Source: Cladophialophora immunda
Taxonomy: Eukaryota > Ascomycota > Eurotiomycetes > Chaetothyriales > Herpotrichiellaceae
Length of the DNA: 64,000 bases
NCBI RefSeq assembly: GCF_000835495.1
Contig: NW_015622546.1
Location: forward strand, 2,296,883-2,360,882
Reading direction: 5' to 3'
A model generated the notes under the pieces. The model searched no databases. It was not told where the DNA came from and was given only the letters and a program-made list of their open reading frames with translations. The position numbers and the translations under genes are program-made. Positions within the stretch are counted from its first letter, which is position 1; each line of letters begins with the position of its first letter. This document shows, piece by piece, positions 23,768 through 36,751 of this stretch.

Positions 23768-25887
23768 TCATTTCCTTAGCTTGCCAGCAAGCTTTGGAAG
23801 TCGGCCTGGAAATCGAAGTCGACAAGCGTCAACTGCTGCCTCAAACCGAGCAGTAAAGCTCGACTTGGCACTGTTCTGAGCGAACCCGGCTTTGACGAAC
23901 TTGGCCCATGTGTTGGTCAGGACCAACTCTTTGATGCTGAGCTCAGCCTTGTCGAAAACCGTCTCATCGAAAGCGTCGGGAATGCCGATATTAACGGGCA
24001 GTCTCTCGCCGAAATTGGTCATCTTCAACTGTTGCAGCTGCAGTGATTCACTGTTGTCGCGTTTCAAGTCGTCTCGGCCACCTTCTCCAATCACCGTCGA
24101 CACGACGGATAGTTGGTCTTTTCCCATCTGGCTTTCCAGATCCTCGGATACTGTAGATGACCAATAGTTTTCAAACGGCGTGGCGGCATTGGACGTCGGT
24201 TCTGCGCAGACCAGGGCAGCATATTGCTCGAAGATAGCCTCGAGGTCTCTGAGATGAGCTGAAGAGATGTTTATCGGGAACTCGGAATATTTCAAGCTCA
24301 CGAAGGAGGCATAAATTCCAACCGCTTGTTGAAACTGTCGTCGGACCAAGTCCTGCTCGTGTGTCTTGGTATGTCCTTGCTTGCGCAGTAACCCGGATTT
24401 GGGAGTCCCAGTAAGCCAGACAGTCTTCCAATCTCGGACGTGGATTAGAAAGCTAATGTTTTCTCCTGAGAAGTCCTTCAACGCCGAGAACATGAGAAGA
24501 GGAGTGGGATTCAGTTTCAGGGTTGTCTCGAGCGCGCTCATGGTGTACATCTCTCCTTGGCGAGCGCTTGTGGTGCTCTTGACAGACTGGCGCGTAGAAT
24601 TCCGTGATCGAACTGCACCTTTCGTGGATCCTGCATTCAACGAACCGTTGAACTTCTGCTTTTCCTCCCACTCGGCGATGATCTCTCGTGTTTCAGTTTC
24701 AAGTTTTCTGTTCTTGAATATCTGAAAGAAAGGAACAAAGATGACTGACGCCTGCATGATGACGATCGAAGGAGAAAACCTGAATAGAATGAGTGACAAT
24801 TCATCTCAATAGGACCATAGTAACGCCTCTCACCATAGAGGAGGGACAAAATACTTGTCCACAGTCGTTTGCAAGGGTTTAGCATACAATGCGACTAACC
24901 ACATGGGTGAGGCAGGTAACCTGAAGTTGTCAGTGAGGGCATGTGGTGAACGGTTGTACGGCGACACTTACCCAGCAACAATGCAGGCGATGGTTTGCGC
25001 TCGCCATCCATGAACATCACGGATATTTCGAACCCTCCAGAGAAGTACGGGAGCATACATCCATGACCAGAAGATCTGCCACGCGATTGAGGGCCACCTG
25101 AGCAGTGTTAGTTTCCCAGCTGAGGTGTTTGACTATCACCCTTACCATTCCCATCCACGTCGGCAGAGTGATCTTGTGGTCACATCTCCTGTGACCCCGA
25201 ACCCCGGGTGGAATTTTCGGGAAACAAGAAAGATTATGAGTGCGAAGACAACCTGAGGAGGTTAGTCACATCGTGCCTGCTCAAGTGACGATGACTTACC
25301 TGGGCGCTCATGCCGATGCCAATCCATGCCATGGTATTCTTTGTAGCGTTGTATGTCCTGAGTCTGTGCCACCACTTCCGCCATACTGGAGTCTTCAGGT
25401 CTGTGGGTGGCTTGGACTCGACCAAGAGATCTCCATGGGCATATCGCTTCTGTGCCGTTGCCACCGAGAGCAACTGGGAGTTTGTCGCTTGGAAGAGAGC
25501 AATGCCCAGTGGCAGGTAGATACTCATGATCCAATACTCGGTGGCACAGGGGAAATACCCGTTGAGGACATAGGCGATCATACACAGGACCCAGTAAACA
25601 TGAAGAGTCGCAACGGCACTGACCGCGAGAGGGATGTTCCGGATACGTAGGTACGGCAGATGTCGGTTGCGAATGAGAAAAACAGCAGCAGGAAGCAAGA
25701 GGCAAGTCCACGCGATGACGAGACCGATGTACGTGATTCCGAGTCCGTCGGTGTTGAATCTCAGTGCCATGTCGTAGCCGTTTGCATAGGCATTCTGAAC
25801 TTGAGTCGACATGGTAATGGTGCCTCGGTCGGGACTATTTACATTCCGTGGCATGGAGCCCGTGCATGGAGAAGTAGCTGAGGCCAT
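23768..25887 (-). CDS. Seven-transmembrane receptor with C-terminal RGS domain (GprK-like)
   Basis: Putative G-protein-coupled receptor fused to a regulator-of-G-protein-signalling domain, the arrangement of Aspergillus GprK and plant AtRGS1; the RGS part would speed GTP hydrolysis by a G-alpha protein. Exons are 25887-25300, 25252-25146, 25097-24972, 24920-24834 and 24779-23768 (639 aa); all four introns are 48-54 nt with matching phases. The N-terminal ~320 residues hold seven hydrophobic segments, including LGITYIGLVIAWTCLLLPAA and VVFALIIFLVSRKF. After a Ser/Thr-rich linker, the RGS-type start is TPLLMFSALKDFSGENISFL (~395), and its last helices are near IKELVLTNTWAKFVKAGFA (~595). An insertion of roughly 90 residues separates the two halves of the RGS fold. 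No ligand can be proposed. Confidence 0.87.
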
Positions 25888-26113
25888 CCGTACCAGCGGG
25901 TAGCGTGCTCGGGGAGGGTGGTTGGGAATAAGCCAATGCCTTGATGTCGATATGACGGTGAGGGATTGGAAGCAGAAGATGGAGATGCTGGACAGATGAG
26001 TGAAGTAAGACGAGCGCGTGTCGCCGCAGGTCGGCTGTATGCGTCGCTCAGATCTCAGAGCGCGCCCTCACTGCAGGAGGTGAATGATTGCAGTAGAAGT
26101 GATGTGGTGTCGC

Positions 26114-26158
<45 letters not shown>

Positions 26159-28784
26159 CACAGGGCGACGGGAGAGGGAGGAAGAAGAGACACCAGCAGG
26201 AAGGCACAGGGGAAGGACAAGATGAACACAGTCAATCACAAAGTAAACACGGGAGTGAGTGAGGCTGAGATGAGAATGAAGGATAGGGGAGCTGGTTTTC
26301 TTCTCTTCTCTTCTTTTCTCCCCTCCCTTAGTTGACACTTGATCGTCACTTTCCGCTTACAAGGCTTCGTGTTCCTCTCGATTGCCAGCCATCGTTGCTT
26401 TGGGTGCGGCACGCGATGGGTTTTATGTACTGTTTCATGGGCAGTGCACTTGCCTTCAGACTTGTTGCCGCACCCCTCCCAGCAGATTGTTGGTCCCTAC
26501 GGAGCACCCGAGCGCAGGTTCTCACATGGCAGAACACCAGTTCATCCTCACCCTCGTCCACGACCTGGCCCGAACAAAAACTGTCACGTTCTTGCGGAGC
26601 ATGATGAAGAAGAAGAGGAGGAAGTCAAGTTACATTCCCGTGTGAGCCTTGCAGGGCGCGCGGCATCGCGCCATTGGATCGCCTAGGGGCCTGGCCGTTA
26701 GGAAACAAAGAAAAACGCTCTCATGTGGAGTCGAAGAACCCCAGTCAACTTCCAAACGTCCTTCCACGCCATTTCCCCTGTCAGCTCCTGTGTTCAACCT
26801 TGTACCAGATTGAGCGATCGAATGGTGTCGTGCGCCTCGTCTCTCCCCTGGCGGGTGAAGCCCGTCGAACGTCCCTTAATTCCTTCCCCAGCCAGCTACA
26901 AAACGCAGGACACAGCCCACCGGAGCGATACCTCCACACGACATCGAGCTGGTCACGGATAGTTGCCACTCCACTCCTCGATGCTCCCGAACCCGAGCCA
27001 GTCAATTTAAGCGACAAACATGAATCCCTGGTTGATGGGCTCTCCAGGGCAGGATGGGCTCTGGGCTAGAACCTCTTCAAGTGGGCATGGTTTTCCGAGC
27101 ACTTGTGGCAGACATTGACAGAAGCACCGTGTATTTCTCGACCTAGCAAATCGTCTATCTGGAGCAGAGGGTCCGCTTTGCCATGGTTGCACGAAGGGGA
27201 AGTTTGCACCGGTTCTCGATGCCGCCGTGTCACTACGTTAATCCAGAACGCACTCTACTAGGGAACATATCATCCACAGTGGCAACGAGTCTTGAACACA
27301 AGAGTAATCTCAGTGACACTTGAGTTCGGCTCGAGCAACCAGGTAATTAGTGCCAGGCTACGTTGAGCATTTGCCATCAGGTCGTGTACAAGTCCTACTG
27401 AAATGTGGCGCATCCGTCGGAAAGACGAAGAGAAAGGACGGCAGCATCCAGCATAAGAGCCAAGCTAAGCGCGCAGGGAAGACGGTCCAGGTCCTTACCT
27501 GTAAGCGTCCAAGGTGGCATAGCGTGGAAAAGGTTGTCGGGCACACTGGCGCAATTGGATAGTAACGAGCAACAACAGTTGACTCGTCCCTGACAACAGG
27601 CCGTCTCAATCAGGCGATCGTAACCCATCCTGTCGGCAAGGTGCAGGATGTAACGGAAGTGTGCAGAAATGATGCAGGGCGGTGATAGCGAACACAGAGC
27701 ACTTGTCGTCGGACAAAGCGAGCCGGTCAGGATCCAGGGGGCATACGCGGGATCAAGAAGGTTTATTGGGATGGCCGCCTGAGGAGGGGGTTGCGGTCAG
27801 AGTAAGTGAGATTCACCTTTGTCCCCTGATACATAGTCAGCAATGAACTTGTAGAGCTGGACTAAACATCAATGGCTGGCAAAATTTCCTCAGAGATCTT
27901 GGTGAAAGGGGTACGATCATGTCAATATTGATCATTTACTATCTAGTGCAAAGGGTATAATCATCGGAAGAAGTTCCACACAGGACAAAGGACGTACCTT
28001 GAATCGGAGGCTGTATGCCACAGCGAAGCCATCATCGACAGGGTTCCACAATCAAAGTCACGGATTACTGCTTGCTGAAGGATTTCGACTAGGCAATGGT
28101 GAGGAGTGGGGATGCAGCAAATCGAAAAACAACTGTTGGCATTGTCAGCTCATGATTCGAAAACCTCTTGATGCACAACGAAACCAGGTTGCAGGTTTTG
28201 GGCTCAGCATATGTAAGAAATGAATATCATCTCTTTGGCACTGTTAAGAGGCTCCGGCGAGAGTCTCCAGTGCCAAATTCAATCGCAAATTATAACATCA
28301 TGAGAAAGCAGATCAAAAGGGGAGAGAGGAACTCACAAAGGTACCAAGCTGTGACATAAGTTTGCGGGGGACGCGTGGAAATGGACTTGAACATGAGCGT
28401 CAAGAGAGTATCAGATTAGAAGCTGATAGCCACCACACACGAAACCAGGACCCAAATAATGAAGGGGACACTCTCCGCAAGGTGTGAGAAAAGCGATGTC
28501 GAAAACAAAGAGAAAGACTGGCAGAAATTTCGAGGTGTCTTTCGCGTCGCGGAAACGAGGCCAAGAAGGTTTAGCGCCGACCTCGGCTCTTGGCGCAAAA
28601 CGAGTCTTGGCGTGATCGCACTATCTCGAATTTCCCTTGCACATTGCGAAAGGTCTCCGAATTGACTGTCGAGGCGACAACATTATTCCCCTCATTACAT
28701 TTTTCGTATGCCCGCCCAAAACATCTCCTGCTCCAAAACACACAAGGCTAATATCCTGCGCACAGTCCTCTACTTACCGGCAAG
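25888..28784. other. Long gene-free region between the 7TM-RGS and eL14 genes
   Basis: 2.9 kb of DNA between two divergent genes, the longest gap in the window. It contains a GT microsatellite and many short open frames on both strands, none with a recognisable domain, codon bias or consistent splice structure. It must hold both promoters and may hold a noncoding transcript or a long intron-containing leader; nothing in the sequence settles this. Confidence 0.5.
26115..26157 (+). repeat. GT dinucleotide microsatellite, about 21 copies
   Basis: Perfect alternating GT tract, about 230 bases upstream of the 7TM-RGS start codon. Alternating purine-pyrimidine DNA of this kind can adopt Z-form. 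Copy number is likely variable between strains. Confidence 0.95.
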
Positions 28785-29415
28785 ATGTCCGCCATCGATA
28801 TCAAGCCAGCCGGGTGGAAGTTGGTCGAGGTCGGCCGAGTGGTCACCCTCCGCTCAGGGCCGTTCGAGGGCAAGCTGGCCACCGTGGTTGAGATAATAGA
28901 TCCCGGCAGAGTACGTTCTCTGGCTCTCTTTTGTGAGGAGAATTTCACCTGCTCACGAGAATTTTCCCCAGATCTTGGTCGACGGCCCCTCGACGAAAGA
29001 CGATGCGGTTGTCCCCCGACAGGCCATCGCCACCAGCACCGTCTCCCTCACACCCTGGGTCATCCCCGGTCTACCAAAAGCCGCCGGCACTGGTGCCGTG
29101 AAGAAGAAGTGGGAGAGCTACGAGGTCGACAAGAAGTGGGCCGAGTCGTCGTGGGCGAAGAAGAGGGAACAGCAGGACAGGAGGCGGAACCTGACCGACT
29201 TTGAGCGATTCAAGGTGATGAGGTTGAAGAAGCAGGTGAGCCACACTCCGGAAAAAGTTCTACACGCCCCTTACACAACTTTGGGTCTTTTGCTTCCACG
29301 ATCCAAAGGGGGGGTGTTCTCGGCGGCAAAGCAGCGACTAATGGATAAGGATTTCTAGGCACGATTTGAGGTTCTGAAAGCACAGGCAAAGGTTCGGGCA
29401 GCGGCAAAGGCATAA
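28785..29415 (+). CDS. RPL14: 60S ribosomal protein eL14
   Basis: Component of the large ribosomal subunit. Exons are 28785-28910, 28972-29235 and 29359-29415, giving 148 aa, within the usual range for fungal eL14. The N-terminal KOW-type SH3 barrel reads [20 protein letters not shown], and the first intron lies at a conserved place between IIDPGR and ILVDGPS. The basic C-terminal half contains [15 protein letters not shown], and the last exon supplies [18 protein letters not shown]. Both introns are phase 0 (61 and 123 nt). The short mRNA start is preceded by pyrimidine-rich DNA, as in other ribosomal protein genes. Stop at 29413-29415. Confidence 0.96.
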
Positions 29416-31031
29416 ATTCCGGCACGGATACGGCGTCACAATCCAAACTCACAAATTTCCCAAGATGAGCAGAGATATGCGCGCTTCAGCATGTCGAGGG
29501 TGGGCACCACTGTCGGTTCGATTGACGAAATGAAAAAAACAATTCCGCGGCTGTGGCTTTTTCTTTACTCTCCGCCCGCGTGGGAATTTCTGCAGAGCAT
29601 GATTTTCAATCAATTCATGAAATGCGATCAACACATTCAGACCAAAAATCAATGTGGGATCTGCACCGAGTGAGGCGTTGTCCGGCCTTTCCACGATAGC
29701 GTCTTGCACCGATACCTGTCCGCTCCGTAACGAGCAGGATGTATCTGAGAATCTTAGACTGCGAGGCTCTGCATGTTCATCTGAAGCGCACTTTTCCAAC
29801 GCGGACCGTGATTCTACTGCTTTGTCTCGGTCACCCGATGACACGGCGCACAACCTCTGCACAACATCCTCGACTATTAGCCTGGGTATCGTGTATCTCT
29901 TGACGCCATTGTTTTCTCAATGCTCAAGATCGATATACATCCCAGCAAGTTGTGCCGAACCTCCCCTGCAACCCAACACCTTCCGTCCCCTATCCCTTCT
30001 GTGACCTTTCGAGGTTTGGACGGACTGGTTCCGTCTTGCGCCAAACTCATAGGAAAACTGTCCCTACCAACTCCCGGAATTTGCACACGAGCTCTTCATC
30101 CCCGACGCCACGTGTTCCGCGCCAAAATAAAGGGGCAGGTTATAGCACAGGAGTATAATTTTTGACCGTCTCGTGTCTGCCCCAGAAAGTGATCGCGGAC
30201 TTCTGACGTTTCCCTTAAGCGAGGCTGCAATCTCTGGGACTGAAGCTCGCAGGGCTTATGGCGTGATGATGCTTCGCCTGAGAAAAGTCCGAAAGAACTT
30301 GCTCGTCAACGCCATCTATCCCTCAGGCTCAATCACCCTTTCGAAGTTTAGTGGTTGAACTAATAAGTGCGAGAGCTATCGGTCACATGGCAGAGACTCA
30401 CAATGCCAAGTCATGGCCAAACTGACCGGGATGAGGGTGATGCCGCCCTGTGCTCCAATCATACTGTGATGGAGTCTCTTTTAAAAGCGGCGTCGCTGAT
30501 TTCCGCTTCGAAGTTGGTCTGGCGAGGCTGACTTTGACTCTCATTACTTAACTACTATCTTCATGCACTATGAAGCACAAGACGAAAGCCAAAGAGCTCG
30601 AATGGTGATTCTGGATCAGTTTCCACAACTTGTCCTGTCAGGGGTCGGTGCCAGCTCGGGAGAGCAGGCTCACATGCAAGACTGGGTGTCCACTCATTGT
30701 CTCGGGGAGGTTCAGTCTTGCGACAAGCCGATTCGACTTGTAGACTGTCTTGACTGGGTACATAGGTAGGGTCGGAGCGAGATATTGTCGAGTTTCGCTG
30801 TGGAGTGGTGTGTCCGAACAGTCTCTGCGTTGGGGTATACTTGGTCTCCGACTTGATGTCTTTCAGCTGGTCGCCGTTGCTGATTAGCTGCGTGGTCGTA
30901 TATAGCTTGGGGGAGACTCCTTTTGTTGTGGATTCGTTGTTGTTGGCCGCAAATTTAGCTGCGGGCAGGTATTGTGCCCTGCACGACTCTGGTGCAGCTC
31001 GGTTTGCCTGGCCTGTTGTCTCGCAAGGAGC
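29416..31031. other. Intergenic region after eL14
   Basis: 1.6 kb between the end of eL14 and the end of the NLR-like gene. Open frames up to ~137 codons occur on the minus strand (29449-29862), but they start at non-ATG codons or lack any domain. No RNA gene or transposon remnant was recognised. Confidence 0.5.
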
Positions 31032-34000
31032 TTAGCTCTCGATGTTACTTACGGTAGCGGCAGCAGCAGTCGCGCCGGATGGTTCAGCACTGGAGCTCCT
31101 CGAATCCCTGGAGGCTATTCGGTCCTGCGCATCACCGGTGATGGCGGGTACAAAGATGTCGTCGTCGGTGATGAACACCTCATTAAGGTCGTCGATGTCT
31201 ACTGAGTCCGGGTCTTCTATCCTATCATCGCCGGCCGCACCACCGACGTTTGCCGTTTCCTCTCTCTGAAGCACCGGACGCTGGGGACGATATTCGTCCA
31301 TCGAATCCGAGTCTGACTCGGAGTCGTCGCGCTCATCCCCTTCATCGTTGAAGTCGTGACCGGGATGCAAGTCGTGGCTGGCTTGACTGCACTTGAAACA
31401 GAGGGTGAACTCGTCGCATGTGGTGCATTTGAAGAACAACCCATAGATTGCCTGCGCGGATCCCTGCGGTATTAGCAGATGATTCGACAATGCTCGGTAT
31501 GAGCACAACGAAAACGTTCATTGACTCACCAGCAGGCAGAAATCGCAATAGACCCCCTGTTCCCGCTCGCCCTTCTTCGCTACCATGCGCCGTCTCCTCG
31601 GAGCCGTCAGTCTCTGTCCGAGCTTCTGGAGAAGCGCCGGCGAGCCCTGGTCATAGGTTGCAACCTCATAGGGTGTCCATGTCTTGTTCAAGGCTCGACC
31701 AGAGGCTTCGACATCGGCGCCTTTGTCGACAAGCCATGCGACCACCTGATCGTGGGTCTCCGATTTCCGTGAGAGACCCAAGATTCGGGCGGATCTCGCA
31801 GCCCACAAGAGAGGAGTCCAGTTGTCGTTGTCTCGCACATCGATCGGGATGCTAGCCGGTTGGGAACGAGCCCAGACAGTCTTGAGAAGTTCGAGCTGGC
31901 CACTTGCAGCCGCGTAGTGGAGGGCCACCCTCCCGGAGTAATCCTTCTCCCTGTAGGCAGCATCGACCGGAGCAAGCGCGTCGAGAGCCTCAACCGAGTT
32001 GTACGATGCGAAATGAACCGGCCGCCGGCCCATGGAATCCTGCACATCAGTTTCAGCTTCGTTGCGGAGAAGCAATTTGATGATACTGGGCGAAGTTCTG
32101 AGACAGGCTGTGTTGAGTGGATAGGCGAGCATGCCGCCGCGACTATTGGCCTTTGCGCCGTTATCCAGAAGATATTGGATCATCGCGTCTTTCACGTCGT
32201 CGTCATCACCACGTCTGAAGCATACCGACACCAGCGGTGTTCCTGAAAACCAATTGCCCGGGGAGTTGACATCAGAGCCGCGTTCCACCAGTGCCTTGAC
32301 GTTGCCGAGGGTCCCTTCTCGACAGGCAATGTTCAATGGCGTCCCATGCACACCCACAATGTTTTTGGCTTCAGGGTACTTGGATTCAAGGTACTCGACA
32401 ATATCTGGGGTCGAGTTACCAGCGGCTCGGGACAACGGCGTCTCCTGCTGGTTGTTCAGCAAGTCCAATCTGGCCCCGGCATTGACAAGCCGTTTGATTG
32501 ATTCTTTGGGCGTGTCCTCCGTAATACCATGCAGCACACTTTCGCCCGGTGGGTTTTCGACTGTCAGATCTGGACGATATTGAAGGAGAACCTCCACCAT
32601 CTCGGCATTGTCGCGCTCAAGGGCCGCCACAAGGATGGGATCGCCCTCAAGCATTTTGCAATTCACGTCCATACCGGCTTCGAGTAAAAGGTTGGCGACC
32701 TTGACATACCCCTTAATAATGGCAGTCCTGAATACCTTAGCCAACTTATCAGACTTGAAATCGGGTTTGGCCCTCTTGTCGGCTAGCATAAGTGCCAACG
32801 ACTCTGCATGATTGTCCGTAGCAGCAAGCTCTATCGGCGTGCCAGAATCCGACTCTTGGTTGACATCGGCCCCGTATTCGAGCAAGACTCGCACGAGTTC
32901 AGGATTTTGCGCCCCGACGTGCAAGGGGGCATGATTTAGCTCTCCGCACACAGAGTCAAGGTTGGCTTTAGCCTGTGCAAGGTGTCTCGCGATCTCGACA
33001 TCTCCATAGACTGCCGCCGCCCATATCGCAGTCCACCCATCGCCGTCCACAGCATTGGGATTGGCGCCACGGTCCAGCAACAATTTCACTGTCTTCATCA
33101 AGCCATAGTGCACTGCCAAGTGCAAGGCTGTGCGCTGGAAGCCAGAAGGAGCATCGGCCATTTCTCTTTTCTCAGGGTCGGCCCCATGCTTGAGAAGAAG
33201 TTCAATCATTTCGAGGTTTTCGCCAGCGGCTGCCTCGACGATGGCAGGAATAGTCTTCGGGCGAACCTTGTTCGCGTCTGCATTGCGCTCGAGCAGCAAC
33301 CGAGCGATGTCAAGGCGTCCGAACTGGACGGACTGCAGCAGCGCCGTACCGTACTCATCCTCAGTATCTGGGTTGGATCCGTGGCGGAGAAGGATTTCCG
33401 CAATCTTCGGGTAACCTTTCTCTATGGCGATAATAATCGGAGGAACGTCGTGTTGGTCGGGAAGAGGATTGCAGTCTTCGAACATATGCCCTTCAGTCGA
33501 CTTATGTGTTGCCAGGAGTTCGACCACTGCATGGTGACCTCTCATGCATGCCTCCTGCAGCGGTCTGAAGCCAATACTATTCTGTGCTTCAATGTCGGCC
33601 CCGGCCTTGAGGAGTAATTCTATTGTTTCGACGGATCCGTGAGCGGCGGCAGTATGTAACGGTGTCCTGCTGGTGAGACTGGTTACCGAAGATGTACTGG
33701 CACCCGCCTTCAAAAGTATTTTCACCGCTTCCATCTGTGCCATGCCGCCTGCAAGATGTAGAGCGGTCACCCCACGGGGTGTAGCTGCCGGGTTGACAGG
33801 CACGCCTATGCTGAGAAGAGCCTCCACAACGTCAGTCCAGCCCAAGTAAGAGGCCCGACAGAGCAACTCATTCAACCAAGGTTGACTAGTCTCGATCTTC
33901 TTCGGCAGAAGCGGAATGATCTCTTGGAGGACACCGCGGTGAGCGAAATAAGCCGCAGCTCTCGTGGCTTGTTGCAGAAAAGGATCATCAATACTAGGCG

Positions 34001-36751
34001 TGTATTCTGATTCCTTCAACAATCTCCGAACAAAAGTCTCATGCCCACGCTTTGAAGCTTGCACAAAGGCTAAACCAATTTCCTCCGAGTCGCCTTCAAA
34101 GTTTTCTATCCATGTGCTCATCCCGAAGTATGCTGCGACTGGCAACATCGACTTGAAGGTTTCGTCAATTGGAGCGAATGGATGCACCAACTCATTGTAA
34201 GCCGCCACCCAACGGTGCAGGGCAGGTTGTTGACTTAGAATCGAGGGAATCGAGCTTCCAAGGGGACTGGCTTCGTCCTGCCCCTCAACCATGACTTTTT
34301 GATAATGATGTGTCCATTGTTGAATTGCGTATGGTAGCTGGTATGACTGAGCCCCTTCTGAGGGGTGTTCGATCTCAAAGATTCGAAGGTAGTCGAGGCA
34401 GCTCTCCAGAATAACTTGGTGTCGCTGTCGTTTCGACACTCCAGCTGCTGACTCAAGCCAACCCTGAAGAGACGGATGACCAAAGTGTACATCTTCCCCA
34501 TGTACAGTGAGGAGGCCTCCTAAGTAAGCCTCGATCTCGGCTAGATGCTTTCTTGCGACTACATCTGTCAGAATGCCTCCTTGCTGAATGTCATTCCCAG
34601 AAGCCATGTGTGACACGACGCATAATTCGTGGACCCGGAGCGGCCGCAGAGCGAATGTGGCCCAAGATATTAGAACACTGACCCATTTTTGTTGCTCATC
34701 CGGAACTGACTGTAAGATAGCCTCAAAGATTATCTCCGGAGTGATCTGTGTAGTCTTTGTTAGTTCTTCTAACTTGTTACTAACCATGGTCTTAGTAGAC
34801 CTCAGCCATTTTGCCACCATCTTCCAGAGACAGAGATCCTCCGAGCACCTGCACAACAAGTCTTTGATCTGGGCTTCGTAAGGTGCATGACTCGGCGCCT
34901 CATGAAGGATCATGGCAACCTCCAACAATGTCGCCAGGGGAGCAACAGGTTCCGTCGATAAGTCGTTGTCGTCCGAAATCACCTCGTGAATATTGGCAGG
35001 GACACTTGAGAGCCGGGAGACAATGTGATCATCCCTCCCTTTTGTGGTGGTAATGATGAGTTTCAGAAAGTTCTCGGTGTATTCGAGGCTGCGCACGATG
35101 TTTGCGAGGAACCATTGAACCGAATCATCACACTGGTCGAGACCCCCGAGCACAAGTGCGACGTCCTGTTCGCCGTAGTCAAGGACGTAAGAACACCAAA
35201 GGCTATAAAGATCAATATCAGAGCCTCGCTCACTGAGTGCCGAGTCCAGAGAACTATCAATCGTCGCCTTCTCGGAGCAGATATCGTGATGATAGAACAA
35301 GGCGAGGGTGGTGGTTAGCATTGCTGCGATGTTATTGAATCGATGGTCATAATGATTGAATTGAAAATACATCACCACCTGCTTAGAGGTCTTCGAAGAG
35401 TTGAGGAAGCTGTAGATGACCTGTGATGGGGCCAAAGTCTCGGACCTGCATCTGACGTGAAGGAGGTGGTTGCCCAAGGTGGACGAAATATGATTAAGAT
35501 CGAGGCCCCGAGGCAGCCTTTCAGGTTCCGACAAGGGATGTACAGGCGATGCTTGCTGCAATACTTTCCTCACTGTCACTGACGCAGGAGTCTTGAAATC
35601 AGCGGCTGCGGATTTTGTCAGCGTGGGCAGTAATCTCTTGTCCGAGTCTCGCTCACTCTTCCAGTCTCCGTTCCACTTGTCTTTCACAGCCCATTGGCCC
35701 GTCGATCCATATTTTGGGAGATCCAGATGTGGCTCGTCAGATTCGATGCGTATTTCAAACGCAGTGTCGAGCACCGCCGTGAACTTATCAAACACCTGCC
35801 ACCAAATTGAAATTGTGTGTCAGATTAATGCGAGCTCTCTGCACAAGTTACGGACCTGGGATTGCAGAGTGGCCCAACTCACTTGTTTTGAGGGATCGGC
35901 CTCCACGGAGACGATATTGAGAATGTGCGCTTGGATGAGCATCTTCGTTGAAATGAATTCAGCATTGACTCGTTCAACTGCTTCGGCAAGGCTCTCGGCG
36001 AGCATGGGAATTTGACCAGGTCCGTATGGCTTCGGAGAAGCACCAAGCAGCCGAGCAAGCTGCTCCTGGAGGCTGTAGCGGCTCCGTACTCTGTGTGGAC
36101 AGCCAAAGAATATCTAGGCCTCAGCGGTTAGATGGCGAGGTATTGCAGATGCAGGGACTGCCCTGTCGCCGCAGGAGCCATACCAGGACCCGAATCGTAG
36201 GTAGAATATTGGCGAACTTGGCTGGAGAGCGCGAGGTCAGCACTATCGCCTGTTGGATTGATTAGCTAGAGTCGCAGAATGAGGTTGGATATCTCGCACA
36301 GCTTTCACAATCAGACCGCCAACATCATGAGCCACAAACACTATTGGTCGGGTGTCAGCCTGCCCATCTTGTGAGCTGCGGTCGCAGAGTCGCCATATCT
36401 GATTTACTTACTGTGGCGCTGTCGGCACGTCGTTCTAAAAGCCCATTCAACAGAGCGTCCGCGTGCTGGTAGATGCCATGGTGGGTGTAGCTCTTTGCCA
36501 TAGCTTCCTCCGTGTCATAGCTGTATGATAAAAGTCGAATGTGATGATCATCCCTGAATGCATTTTCAAGCCAGGTTGGGCCATCGGGCTCTTCGCCTTC
36601 CCATGTTTGGCGAAATCCTTTAAGAATGCCATGGACCGCGACAACACTTTACATCGAGTGTGAGCTCCATGAAACAATGGTCTCTGGGAAGGCGGGAAAC
36701 TCACTCGAACTCGTCATCATCGAATGAGGATTCAATGTTCAGGCCTGCCAT
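31032..36751 (-). CDS. NLR-like ankyrin protein with degenerate hydrolase and NTPase, and ZZ finger
   Basis: Large intracellular repeat protein, architecture like fungal NOD-like receptors. Exons: 36751-36705, 36646-36412, 36359-36300, 36249-36184, 36113-35883, 35795-31530 and 31463-31032, totalling 1778 aa with all phases matching. Residues ~17-190 form an alpha/beta-hydrolase-like domain (VVAVHGILKGF; RPIVFVAHDVGGLIVKA; LIFFGCPHR) in which the nucleophile serine is Asp106. A central region (~300-450) has NACHT-like layout, but the P-loop position reads HVRCRSETLAPSQ and the Walker B region reads LVLGGLDQCDD, so ATP binding looks lost. About 21 ankyrin repeats fill ~800-1610, and a ZZ-type zinc finger (CDFC...CTTCDEFTLCFKC) with an acidic tail ends the protein. 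A GTAAGT lies just before the stop (31052), so a further exon is possible. Likely sensor or scaffold; function inferred. Confidence 0.85.

Noticed and set aside
26674..27069. 131-codon frame in the long intergenic region
   Set aside because: Random-looking composition without codon bias; treated as noncoding.
29449..29862. 137-codon minus-strand frame after eL14
   Set aside because: No domain, no splice partners, and its start is not in a convincing context.
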